The notes beneath the pieces are model-generated. The model searched no databases and was not told the origin of the DNA. It saw nothing but the letters and a program-made list of their open reading frames with translations. This document shows positions 23,901 through 36,218 of a stretch of 64,000 bases of DNA, in pieces. Position numbers and translations under genes: made by a program. The stretch lies in the NCBI GenBank assembly GCA_013398015.1, contig VZRR01013402.1, forward strand, positions 237,441 to 301,440, in the 5' to 3' direction. The stretch is from Oreocharis arfaki (lineage: Eukaryota > Chordata > Aves > Passeriformes > Paramythiidae). Positions within the stretch are counted from its first letter, which is position 1. Each line of letters opens with the position of its first letter.

Positions 23901-26900
23901 TATATTTTCATTTGAACGTCATAAGGTATGATTCAGAGGAAATAACGATGTCAATGTTCCATTATAAAAAAGCAAAGTTTGTAGTAGAAAACATTACATT
24001 CTATTTAAATCTTTAGATATTGTTTGTAAACACAACAAACTCAAAACGTATCTGGTGAAATGTCACCCATTGGGATTTTGAAAATTATATGAACCATACT
24101 AGTTTGTAGGAATGGTAGATTTCTTTTACAACCTCTAAATCTTATTCAAACAGTAGTTTAGGCAGTTTGGTTTTTTTAAGTGGCTCATGCTTTGCTTTTG
24201 AAGATCTTGAGCTATGGCAGGTCAAGCACCTGTTTCAAAGAGGTGAAGTGAAGGAGCATTCCAGCTTACTCACTATAATTCAGTTCTTGAGACAATAAAA
24301 CCAGAAAGATGAAGTTTTTCATGACTACCCTCTTCAAACCCATTATTACACTGCACCTGGAACTACAGAGCAATAAATTACACATATATGTATGCATATA
24401 CACATTCCTAATTGTCATATGCATTATATAGCTTAAAAAGTGGCAAAAGCCTGGTCGGGAGGAATGGACTATTAGTAAAAGCTTAAAAGCTTTGTGTCGC
24501 AACCTCCTCAGATCTGAGGGTGCTCAGGTGTACTGTGAGCCACCTGGTCACGTAGCATGGCAAAATGGAAAGAGGGCCACACCCAAGGAGAGCTCAGAGC
24601 TAGCTGCCAAGGTCCTGAAAACCATTCCAACACATTGCACAAGTGTGGAAATGGTACAAGAAAAGCATGATGCAGAACGAGTCCTCAGCTCTCCACACAG
24701 ATCACTGCACAGCAGCCCATCATGGAGGCCAGAAACAAACCCCTGGTGATTCAACTTCACAAGACTCTACCAACCACAGGAAAGAGAAGAGAGGAGTGTA
24801 CCCTTTGGCAAGAAAGCAGTAAAGTGCCTGGTGTCATCGTAAGGAAGAGTTACATACTAGCGTAAGTAACACCTGTGAAATGCTGAAATGCCATGTAGCT
24901 AGGTGTTTGGCATGATGATACACAGAGGTGGGGCAGATAAAGGATGGTCACCGATAATACCAGACTGCCTGGTGCACACTCCCATGTCACCATTACCAGA
25001 GTCATTATGTGCTGTCAATGCTTGATCATTGACGACAGACCTCCTAAATAATTTGCAATGCATGAAAGGTTCATTGCCTTCCCTGGGCAATACCGCACTG
25101 AGTATGTGGCTGTCCACATTGTCTCACTCGTGCAAAGCGCAGACATGGGCTGGTTTGATAGACCTTTTATCTTGTCCCTGCTTGGGAGGCCGTAGTTTAT
25201 TCAGCAGCCCGGCCCTGAAGACCTCAGCACTATCACATTCCGGGACCACTGCTCACATGACTTTAGGCCATCACTAACAGAGTCCTAACAGAAACACAGT
25301 TTCTCCATTGCTTCCACTAAATATGTTCACAATATTACATGGAGCATGCAATAACTCAGATGAAATTCAATTTCAAACATAGCTCAACATGAATACTCTT
25401 CAGGATTCAGATCCAATGTAAAGTTGAACATAACCTTTTTATACTTCACCGGCATCAAGGTGAATGTACTGAATTGCTCGGAAGGAAAGTTGTCCAAGTG
25501 ACATCTGTCTTAAGTTGCCAGCCAAGAATAAATACATGTAAGTAGCCTGATACGAGTTAAAGTTAATTTGGGTGGTTTTAGTTGTATATATAAAACCCCA
25601 ACAATCTCCTCAATAAACTTTGCGAGTACTTGAAAGATGTCTATCAGAGTAAGAATTCATTGGTATCCCAGCCTTCAAATTCATCCTAAAGGGGTGAAGG
25701 GAGCCTTCTTGACTCAGTACATCCACTGCCGTCTTGAATGCCAAAATAATAGACTACAAGGCAGATTCCTCCTGCACCAATATTCCAGAACCTATGTTCT
25801 TTCTATGAAAATGGTACATAACTCCATGCCATCTTCCCTCCTCTGTTTTGCCCTTCTCCAAGGCCCATGTTTGTTATCAGCTGTGATCCTGCGCACCTAC
25901 AATCAGCCACATCTTAAATGCTCTCCTATTAAACTCACCAAAAAGCAGCGGAAATATAAGAGAAAAGGTCCTTTTCATCCTTGGAACCAGCCATAAGAAT
26001 TGGACATAACCTAACCAAGATGTTATTTTTAGGAAATAAGAGATTCGATGTCTTAAGCCATGTTGGAAACAGCAAAATGAAAACCTTTGTAAGTTAATAC
26101 TGAAATGAACTTGTGGTTCAAATGGGGATGAGAGGAATAATGAGCTGGGAATATGGAAAAAAAGTTAACCGACAAGGAAATTGCCATGATGCCATCAGTC
26201 TAGTCAGCAGCATAGTATTTTATTAAGCAGAGAAGTAATTTTGTTGAGCAATACCCAGAGAGGTTTTGTCATGGATAGCTGAGAACCTCTCTTGAGCTGT
26301 AATTAGCTATAAATTTCCAGACCTTTTGGAAGACAAAAACTAGGGAATCCTTAATTCTGTCATGTGTCTCAGACAGATCAATTGTCTTAGAAAGGCAATT
26401 CTGCTATGACTCACTTACTCTTTTAGGGATGCAAATATCAGAATGGTAGCTCTTTAAGCAGAGACATAAAACCTGACTTACAGCAGAATCCTAGAAAAGC
26501 ACAAACATTTTATCATTTAACTGAAAGTGTTTAAGTGACAGAAACTGCTTATTTAGTCTTCTGAACACTCCTACTTCCATTTTTGGGTTAGCTTTCTTTC
26601 CTATCTGCTGTGAATTTAATCTATAAATAAGTAATTGCTCTTGCTTTGGGGTTTTGGCTTGCTTTTGTGCAATCTTTTTGGTCTCTCCTCTCTGGTATCC
26701 CTCTTGTCCCCTCTTCCCTCCTCCTTTTGAGTCCTTAACAAAGAACAGACACAGGTAAAGCAATGGATGTGCAATTATCACAGCCTAAAAGCAAATGGGC
26801 TTGATGTACACAAATTCATATTGCATTTCCCTTGATTTTTTTTCATAACACCAGACATGGTATCTAGGTTCTATCAGTGCAATCAGCCACACCAATGGTG

Positions 26901-29900
26901 ACTTACAACTACAGCTGGCTGCCCAAGGGTCCTGACTCAGCATTCCTACAGGTAGGGGTACAGCACCCATGCACTATTAAAAGCAAATTGCTTGTATAAG
27001 GGCTCTGCTACTTCTATATTTTTTAGTGTTAATGTTGAGAGAGATCTGTGTTAAAGGACAGTACCATAAGTTATTAAAACTGAAAGAATTAACAAAAGCG
27101 TAGTTCAGTCCTCCACTCTTATTTAGTGCTCTTCTTTAGGGAGAGCTCACCTACATGCGGGTTCTCGCTGGCAGGTGTTGTTACACAAAGACTATCTGGA
27201 CATGCTGGGGTCAATTTTGCTTTGTTTCCACGATCCTGAGCACCCTTTTCAGTTAAATATACTTACAGTAGTCAACACTGCCATTATGTCTCTGTAGAGC
27301 ATGCTCTTAAATATTCTCTCTGCAGAAAATTCTTTGATAGAAGTTATATTCAAATTATTGCCCCTGTACTTTCTGGAGTTTAACACTTGCCATGCCATTT
27401 CAGTTTACTGGTTTGATGACACTACTCACCAAACACTGAGGACAAGTAATTTAATATACAGTGGCTTCCCGGAGCACAAGTGTCTGTGGGAGATATCACT
27501 GTGACTTAAATTGTCAGCATTTAAATTCTGTCCCACTTGTTCTGCATTTCCTGGCTTCCATAATGATTTCAGTACTCTCTAAATTCTATCTTTTTCTTAA
27601 TGATTATGGTGGTGTTGTGTTTTTAACTATGAATTGCATATTTATCACCTAATTAAATCTGAAAAAATACTTCTGTATTAATTATCTCATCCTATTGCAA
27701 AACAGAGCATGACTCAGAGCTAAATATCTTAAAAAACTCTAAAAGTTTAGGGGACAAAGCAAATTAAATATTTTTTAAGTGTATAAATGCTTTGTCAACC
27801 CTAGAAGAAATGCTGGCATGGCCAGGGTAAAATGAAGCATTCTTTTTCCCTTCCCACATTTCTCCACCCTACTCAACTGGTTTGGTTTGAGAATTTGATT
27901 ACTTCCCCCCCATGAATTTCAAAGTAAAGACTCCAGTGTTCTTTTCCTATTAACATCACTTTCTTGCCCAAATCACATCATGGCTGCAACCCAAAAATAG
28001 GAACAAACTGGGTAGGAAGGATAAAAGGGAAAAATCACGAAGTTAGATAAACCGCTATAGCATTCTCATGTTTTCCTAGACATTTTAAACCATAATAAGG
28101 AATTACTGTGCTGGTCAGCACAACAGCATCCTATTAAAAGCCATACAGACAATGAATAATGTAGCTGTTCTGAATGTTGTCAAAGAACTCTCTCGTGATC
28201 CGTGCTTCACCACATCTGTTCTTTTTCCATTCTCTCTATATACTGTTTTCTTCAACTCACACAAATACATCAGGACAGCAATCCCAAAGCCATGGCTTAT
28301 GAATAACATCCCCCAAAAATCTTCCAGTTCATACCTACATTTAATTATACACCCATACATACATATCTGTATGCCTTTATATATAAAAATGTAAGTAAAA
28401 TTACTATACATACTTTAGCCTATAAAAATATTTACTGCTGTATTTTTGATTGATTTAAATAAGAAATGTATTTATCCAGATTTCCCATAAATTAGTGCAC
28501 TAGAGGCACATCACATGTCCGTAACTCTCACAAGCAGACCTGTCTATATAAAGAACTTCAAAGTTTTACTTTAAATTTAAAACATGGGAGGCTACTCTCT
28601 CCTCTGTAGGAATGATAACGGGGAGCAACAGGATTAAAAAGTAGCCCTAGCAGAGTGAGCACAAATATGAGTAATTGAAAAGGGGGTAAGTGCCAGCTTT
28701 TTGTAGGGATTATCAAGGGATTTTGAATCTATGTGTCTAGTAGCATAGGGGAATTCCTAGTAGAAAAAAAAAAAAGGAAGAAAAGAAAGGAAAAAGGAAA
28801 GGAAAATGATTCAACTGGTTAAGCCTGGGAGGGAGGTGGAAAGTGTGACCATTATTTCAGGGGAACAAGTTATGCTTGGGAAAGGATGGTGGCCGGAACC
28901 AGCCCACGGTAGCAAATGACCTGTCTGCACCGCACACGCACTCTCAGCGAGGTGTACAACCACCCCGAGTGACCCTTGCTTATTTCCCACACAAGGAATA
29001 ACAGTAATTTCACCAGGTGAGGAACACAACAGTTATACTGAAGAAGAGAAAGAAGAAAGTTGAGCATAAGTGTAGTTAAGCAGACAGAAACTCTGGCAAG
29101 AATCCAGACATCCAGTACAGGACTGAGCAGGTTTTTTCCTGTTTTTTTTCAAGGTGATACAATAAAAATTTGTCCTGTTGCAACACTTAATTAGCTGGAA
29201 AGATATAACCTACTCCAAACAGCTGAGGAAGGACCTATCTAGATTTTAAAAGAAAACAAAACAGAACAAAACCAAGGAGAAGCCCAGCCCCCTGCCTCAC
29301 CTAGGCCTCTTTTAGGTGACTGCCTTGCTATAACTCCCCTTCACCTCAAAGCAAAAAAACGCTTCTATGTTGTATAATTTCCCCTCCTTTTCTCCCTTCA
29401 GTCTTTGTACAAGGCAGTTTTATGTTCTCCTGAACTTGTGGGTTTTTTTTCTTCTTTGAGAAAACCAACACCAGCAAATATTCTCAGCCTGTGCACGACT
29501 CAATTCTCAGGACCTTGGCTACAAGGTTTTATTCAGCTTTCTGATTCCAAGCTGGAGAATGAGGCCTTCTCTTCTGGTCTCAAATTCTGGGAGCAGATTG
29601 GTTAACCACTGAAAGGCCTTATCTGTTAAAAATTGGGGTGAACCTTAAGGCAATGACTTGTTCTCCTCTGGACAGGTTCCTCTCACCTACCCCTGAACTG
29701 ATAATTTTGTTGTCTGTTACTTTGGAAAGTGACTCACCCGCTTTTTCACTTACTTGGTATGGAAGTTTATCAAACGACAGTGTTAAATGCTTTGTTTCTA
29801 CTATTTAAACATCACTTTGGGAGGTAATTTAGTAACCCCATGGATCCCAAATAGACTTTAGGTTTTGTTATTTCTTGACAAAATACACAACTGTAAGAAG

Positions 29901-31326
29901 AAGCAGTATGAGGACCTGGGCTGGATGTCTTGCTAACATTTCTCTGAGCAAGGCAGACAGAAATTAAAGAAGCAGACGAGGAATCCTAACACAGAAATAT
30001 CTTAGATCTTGATGAACTACCATCTTGAAAGATGAGTTAAAAGAGCAGGACAAATTAGGAATCTGCATATCTGCTGTCTCAGGAATATGGCAAACGCAGC
30101 GATAGAATAAACTCATTTAATCCAGTAATTTGACACAGAACCAAAATGGGCTTCCATAGCCACACCTGGGTGTTAGAAGTACTCCACCCGGTTTCCTTCG
30201 ATGAATATTCATGTCATAGAACTGAATCTTTGTGTGAAAGGCAGTGGCTGTGTTCAGGTAGCAAGTAGGTGTGAGAACTCTTATCTAGATGGAGAATCCT
30301 GAGAAACCTTGAGACAGGTACCAGGCTATAAGTCTGAAAATATGACTAATCAACACCTGAATATAAGAGCAGAGACAGCATTAGAGAACACAGATGTGAC
30401 TTAGAAAAAAAAAGTGCTGAAGCATAAGTATCTTGCATGGAATTTTAAAGTCTAGATTTTTGTGATCATTATTCCTAATGCACAGGAAATATATAAATAA
30501 TGAAGCATGAAGAACTCTATTTTCATTCACTCGTTTTACTATCAGCAGAAGCCAATCCAAATTTGAAATTGTTCTCTTGGGGAATAGATGCCTTTCAGCT
30601 TAATTATACAGAAACCTGTCAGCTTAACACCTGTTTGACTTTAACTACATAATTTAAGGTCATTTGAGTTTGCTATAGCACAGTTAGGACTCCTTCATCC
30701 TTGGTATTAGTATTTTGTCACTGTTGAAGCTGTATGACTGCAAAATACACATTTTATCTGTGATTTGGTTCTCAAATTGAATTATTATTTATCCAAGGAG
30801 AATGGAATGAATCAAACATTCAGGAAGTAGTTTCTTTACTCATAGTGAGAACACTGGCCACACTGTTTTATTAATTAAACAGCCTAAAAGCTATTAAAAA
30901 AAGATAATAAAATCATGGCCACAGCTATCTACTTCATGCAGTGTAGGCTATATGACAGCTCGAACAATCCTCAGTGTGAATCCACAAAGACATTCTAAAT
31001 ATGAACAGGAATCTAATAAAGCTATTTACCCTTCATTTGCAAACAAGCTCGAGGATACCAAATACCCCTATTTAGCTTCAATTAGCAAAAAATGATTATG
31101 AAAATGTAACCAGTGGTGTGATGCATTATTTGAGAAAAAGGAATAGGCTGAGTTTTAGAATCTAGAATGGTGTATTTTGTGGACCTGACACCTAGAAATT
31201 ATTTCAGGGGGCTTTTTAATATTTAATAATCTGTTATCAATGCCAAAATACCCAAAGAGAAACTGCTAATCTTCAATTTCATGAAACAAATGTTTTGCAC
31301 ATTAAATAGCAAAGACTAGAAAAGCC

Positions 31327-31432
31327 AAGAATCACACAAAATCACAGAATATTCTGAGCTAGAAGGCACCCACGAGAATAATCAAGTCCGACTTTTAAGT
31401 GAATGGCCTATAAGGGGCTCAAACCCCAAAAC
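31327..31432 (-). mobile_element. CR1 LINE end fragment, minus orientation (about 105 bp)
   Basis: Starts with a decayed ATCACAGAATATTCTGAG, followed by a block like GAAGGCACCCACGAG and TTTTAAGTGAATGGCC. This is the reverse complement of the last ~100 bases of a CR1 tail. It then loses similarity near AACCCCAAAACG. Confidence 0.75.
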
Positions 31433-32837
31433 GAAACATATACTCAGATTTGCATGATTTTTGTTTTCTCATAGATCCAGTTACCTTCAGTGACTTAATA
31501 AACATATGCTATTCATATTTTGATAAGGGAGCTCTGAAATCTCTCTTTCATTGTTATATAGCTGACATTTTCAGTTGTTCCAATCAGAAGCTTACAATAA
31601 ACAAAATTATAAATTCCAGATGGCCTTGCAAAGGGAAAAAAAGTGGAAGTCTTTGTAAAGAACCAGAAGTACATCTGAATCAACATCAGAAGTATTTGAT
31701 GAGAAGGAAATATCGTTATAGAAGGATGCGGCTCTTTTCCTAAGAAAACGATGCAGTGAAAGCAGGTATTTTTACCTTATAATTTGGGCAACACAACATT
31801 TACTCACTGAGTAATCAAGTGAGTGATCTTAAACATTTTTTAATATCCTGCTTTTACCATCACTATTTATGGAAGTCAAACAAAAAGAAAGACAAACAAA
31901 GTTGCACTGTGCATCAAAAACAGTTGCCGTGAAGTACAGGAAGAGGCAAGATGAAGATTTGTTAAACAATCCTGGAAGAAGATGAAAAGGGAAAACCAGG
32001 GTATATTATGATAGAAGTTTATTATAGACTAGCTTTTTGGGTGGAGGGAGGTCGTGTTTTTTGATCACGCAAGGGAAGCATACAAAAGGACAGAACTTGA
32101 TGGCTTTAATTACTTCTTGGAATTAATTTTTTTTCTGTTGGAAAAGAAGTACAAGAAGGAGACAGTCCAACAAGTTCTTGGAATATGCTGGGGACAGCCT
32201 TTTCTTCAGACAGTAAAGAAAACCATTAAGGGAGTGGCTATTTTAGATCTGCTGACTAGTAGGGCACGAACTGGCTGAGAGTGGAAGGCAATCTAGGTGA
32301 AAGCGAACTCCATCATTTAATAATCACTACCACAAAAAGGGAAAGAAGCAAAATAAAATTACCTTTTTTTCCCCCAGAAAACAAAACCAAAATTTTACGA
32401 GCTCCAGAGACTGATAACCAAGGTTTCTTAGGAAGACTGTTTAATTAATAAAAGAATGTAGGAGAGCTTGTCCATTTTAGTCATTGCTGGAGTCAGTTCT
32501 TAATTACCCAAGGTAAAGGGAATAATATGAATTAGGCAAAAACAGAGGATAAAACAAATTAGTCTGGGTACATTATTCTGCAAGACTCTACTCAGTACAT
32601 TTACCTTTGAAAGGCTTATGAACAGATTTCCATAGAAAGAACAGCAGCAAAGAGGAGTCTGATGCAAACAGCTTATGTTTTGTAAGGCACCGTTTTCTAC
32701 CAGTCTCCCACAAGAAATGCTGAGGGAAGGCAGGGCTTCCTTAAATCCCAATTCCCATAAACCATCTGTCATCAGCAGGTGACTGTATTATTACACACAT
32801 TAGAAGACTATCCCAATACAAAAGAAACTGCTGAAAT

Positions 32838-32854
32838 CACACACACACACACAC
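32838..32854. repeat. CA dinucleotide microsatellite, about 8 units
   Basis: An uninterrupted alternation of C and A followed by a run of C (CACCCCCCA). Ordinary short simple repeat in the large intron. Confidence 0.95.
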
Positions 32855-34238
32855 CCCCCAGGCAATTTCCTTGATTTTTATGGTTTATCTAACAATCAGA
32901 CCTCTGCGTTACACATCAAAGTATAAAATTATGTGGCCTGGTCTCACTCACTTTCAGAAGCTTCATTTAAAAAGTTGTAAATGTTCTTAGTACAAATGGA
33001 TTGGTTCCAAGTTAGAGAAATGACACCCCAACAGTATAATTTAGCTGTAAGTATGAACAAATTATTCCAAAAGAAGAACTAAATGCCAACTCAGAGCTTT
33101 CAAAGTAACAGCTGAATCCTGCTATTCTTTCCACTGAAAAATACCAAACCTCTACTTGCTTTTCTAGAAGTCCTTGCAAGGAGTTAACATACAAGACTGC
33201 AATAGTGAGCAGCAATTTTTTCTGTTGGAAAGCCAATTCCCCAGCTAGCTCTAATACAATGGAATGTCATCCCAGCACAGTAATGTGCCATTTTGCTGTT
33301 TTGTGAAGAACTGAGATCTTTTTGTAGGATGTTTCAATACTATCAGTAGAACTAAGATGCTGAATGAGACCAAAAGGGATGTTTGGGGTTTGTGTTATTT
33401 GTGTATTCAGCTAAAGATCAATGAGTCTTTTCCAATCGCAGAAATTAGTAAATGAGACTTGCTGGCTTGAGAAGACTAGACAATAAACGTATTTGTTTTA
33501 AAGACAGAATATTTTAAGCCTTCATCAAATATATTCAGATGAATATTAGTTCCACAACGAAGAAGAAAGCAGCTTTTTCAATTACTGGCCTGCTGAGTAC
33601 TTTTGTTAATGTGGAAAAACAGTATTTCTCTCTCCACGGAAAGATTACAATAAAGACAAGAATTGCATTGCACAACTTTGTCTGCAATCTGAAATTAAGT
33701 TCTCACATTAGAACAGGAGCAATTAGCATTTTCCCTAGCTTGCTTGCATGCAGTAATACTGCTGCCAAGCAAATGAGTAACACTACATGAGCTAAATGAA
33801 CACTAGAAACAAACGTGTAGCCATGCCTCCTTCTCTGGGAAAAAAAACTTGCCCAGTAAGGGAAGAAAACAGTATGGGTTAAGTGAGGAACTGTAGAAAT
33901 GTAGGTGCTGTTCCTTTATTATTTTGGCTTATATATTTTTTATGAGCAAAAGGAAAAAGCCATATGGTTTGTGGGAGCATGTGGAAGATCTCCCCGAGCC
34001 ATTTTCTCTGTTGTCTCTTCATGCCAGCTAGAGTCATTACGTACCTTCCTTATTTCCGCACAGGTTATTAATTTGAAAATTTTCCAGAACTTCAAACGCA
34101 ATTGTAATCTTTTAAAGGAAGATTACAATTATGCCTTGTGTTAAATTCTGTTTTCAGAATAGACATCTTCACGATACATGTAAGTGTGTTTGTGTACACC
34201 TGCGTTTATATAAACACAGATATTTAGCTTTCTCTTAC

Positions 34239-34368
34239 CTTTCTAAGTGCTGCTGGTAATGAGGCAGTAGACATTGATATCGCTGGGAGAGCGTAAGAGT
34301 GGGGACAGATTACTGACGGTGCTTGGTTCTCCTGAGCAGCGTAGCGTCTGCCCGATACATCATAGTAC
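34239..34368 (-). CDS. CRYBG1: Probable upstream coding exon of a longer CRYBG1 transcript (130 bases)
   Basis: The minus strand has the acceptor TTTCCTCTCCTCGCAG (34369-34384), 130 open bases and the donor GTAAGAGAAAG (34228-34238), both strong. The translation runs YYDVSGRRYAAQ, then NQAPSVICPHSYALP, then MSTASLPAALRK; the first base belongs to a codon begun in the previous exon. The reading contains several CpG-bearing codons (TCG, CGC, CCG, GCG) in an AT-rich setting, typical of a constrained exon. It ends in phase 0, exactly the phase in which exon 10891-12377 begins. I do not recognise the sequence and assign it to CRYBG1 only from strand, position and phase. I recall that human annotation also has CRYBG1 transcripts starting far upstream of the classic first exon, but cannot verify it here. 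It could instead belong to a non-coding or separate transcript. Confidence 0.72.
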
Positions 34369-36087
34369 CTGCGAGGAGAGGAAACATTGTTCCATTACTG
34401 CACCGCAGCAAAATAAAGCCCGGGTTAGTATTCGCTGAATTTCTGACAAAACACTAAGATGTTTCCTCCCGTTGCAGTGGCTCCAGGCCTCTGGTACTTC
34501 TAAAGTTTACTGCTCTATTTTAGCTAAACTACTTGCTCCTCTTATCAGACATTAATTCATCCCACCTGCTTTAACTCTCTGAAACTAACCTGTCAGCTTT
34601 TTCCTGATAATAGAACAACCAAAATCCAAATACAATACTCAGCAGGATAACCACATCAGAGCCACAAGGCAGAAAAATTAGTTGTCTTATCTCCTGTCAC
34701 TCCACCTCTTCAGAGACAGCAGATTACAACATTTGTGGTTTATAGCTCCACATTACATCACATGTTCCGTTCACTTTCCTTCTGGAAGCTGTCTCACTAA
34801 AGAATCAGTTGAATTCTCAGAACAGGTCATTTATTAGGAAGAGGCTGTCACAATCAAAGTGTATACAATCATTAAAACAATACATTCATTTTTAGTTAGT
34901 AAGTCAGTCCTAAACCTTAAGGAATCTAATTTTGCTTATTTTTATTCTGAGGTGCCAGTTTTCAAATTCTGAATCCGAAGAATGTGAAAAAGTTCACTTA
35001 GTCTCCTCCCAAGAGAGAAATAAAACAGTAAAAACTGACCAAGTTATAAAATCTCTTTCACTTCACTGTCTGAAAAATCGAAGTAGCAAGAATCCAGAAT
35101 TCTCTGAAGATTGTTGTATGAAAAGGTTGATAAATATAACCGTTTATATATACTTGCCCTTTAGATGATTCAACAATTGGTTAAAATTCAGCTTTTAAAA
35201 AATTGTATGTGTTTTGATATATTTATTTCAAAATTGGACTGAATTTTTCATAGGATCATAGGACAATTCAGTTTGGAAGGGACCCCAGGAGGTCTCTGGT
35301 CCAATGTCCTGCCTGAAGTGGGGTCAGCTATGGGATCACACCAGGTTGCTCAGGGCTTTACCCAACCGACTCTTGAAAATATGCAAGGACAGAGACATCT
35401 CAACCTCTCTGGACAACAGAGAAAAGGTTTTCTCTTACATCCAATCTGCGTCTCTCCTTTATCAACTTTTCACTGATGTCTCGTTTTCCCACCACACACC
35501 ACTGTGAAAAGTCTGAGTTCATCTCCATCACCCCCAAAGCCACTTCCTCTCCAAAACTGAACAAGCCCCAGTTCTCCATCCTCTCTTCACAGGGCAAGTG
35601 GAGCCTCAAAGGCAACTACCATACTGGTGGCCATTCAATTAACTCATACCAGTTTGAAACACTGAGAGGTCTTCAGGCGGAAAAAACACCCTCATCAAAT
35701 ATTTTGCTTTCAGGAAAAAAAAGTCCCAAAATGTTCTTGTTTGGTTTTGTCCTTAAAATATGCATATTTTCCATTTTGGTTGGAACAAAACTCCCTTTTT
35801 CCCACAGGCTTATTTTCCAGACTCATCATACTGTCCCAAATCCAGCTCTGTTTGTACAGCTTTATTTGCAAATTCAGTTTTATAACTGACTTTCATATAG
35901 AGTTTTCAAAGAGTAAATAAGTGAGCAGGAAAGCCTCAGGCATATTTATAAAGTTGTTCAGTTCATTGCATAATTGTGGTGAAAATGTTTTGACATTTTA
36001 ACACATATCCCAATAAACATGTGCAATTATTTTGTTTATTTACCTATTTCTAAGGAAGAAACTGCATCACTCTTAATAGCTGGTTAC
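34369..36087 (-). other. Intron between two probable upstream CRYBG1 exons (about 1.7 kb)
   Basis: Donor GTAACC after exon 36088-36218 and a pyrimidine-rich acceptor before exon 34239-34368. It holds one CR1 fragment (35250-35606). Otherwise it is AT-rich with no further feature seen. Confidence 0.6.
35250..35606 (-). mobile_element. CR1 LINE fragment, minus orientation
   Basis: A reversed CR1 end: CATAGGATCATAGGAC, then a TTTGGAAGGGACCCCAGGAG block, then CACCAGGTTGCTCAGGGC, then a block around CATCTCAACCTCTCTGGACA, ending near AACTGAACAAGCCCCAGTTC and CTTCACAGGGCAAGTG. Overlapping frames 35273-35889 on both strands are by-products of it. Confidence 0.85.
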
Positions 36088-36218
36088 CTTCCCCAGGACA
36101 TAGCTGACTTTGAGCTGTCCATCTTGATTTTCATGTTCTGCCTCCACCGATAGAGCTTGCTTTTGGGGTGGTTCCACACATATTGCATAGGAGAGAATTC
36201 AAAAGTCACATCAAAAAG
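36088..36218 (-). CDS. CRYBG1: Probable upstream coding exon of a longer CRYBG1 transcript (about 131 bases)
   Basis: The minus-strand frame reads LFDVTFEFSPMQYVWNHP, then KSKLYRWRQNMKIK, then MDSSKSAMSWG, and ends in AG before the donor GTAACC (36082-36087). The split codon AG plus the first G of exon 34239-34368 gives Arg, so the join reads SWG-R-YYDVSG; the phases agree. The left limit is uncertain: acceptor AG at 36219-36220 (phase 0, used here), at 36233-36234 (phase 1), or one near 36274 after a better pyrimidine tract. Three in-frame ATGs are visible. The one at 36120-36122 (context AAGATGG) has a favourable start context, so translation could also begin here. Trp-, Tyr- and Lys-rich, unlike the acidic Ser-rich exons downstream. 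I do not recognise the family. Confidence 0.62.

Larger units (their letters stand above)
12378..34238 (-). other. CRYBG1: Large 5' intron of CRYBG1 for the distal transcript (about 21.9 kb)
   Basis: If exon 34239-34368 splices to exon 10891-12377 (both phase 0), this interval is one intron that also contains the proximal CpG-island promoter. Outside the separately listed CpG island, gap and CR1 copies I see no convincing exon. The stretch 14401-20569 is AT-rich and unassigned. The stretch 20997-31326 is also unassigned; 22.9-23.6 kb within it is richer in GC and has several overlapping frames without recognisable product. The stretch 31433-34238 contains only a short CA repeat. Confidence 0.55.

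Noticed and set aside
28760..28808. A/G-rich tract as a retroposon poly(A) tail
   Set aside because: It is a simple purine-rich repeat (AAAAGG variants) with no recognisable retroposed sequence next to it.
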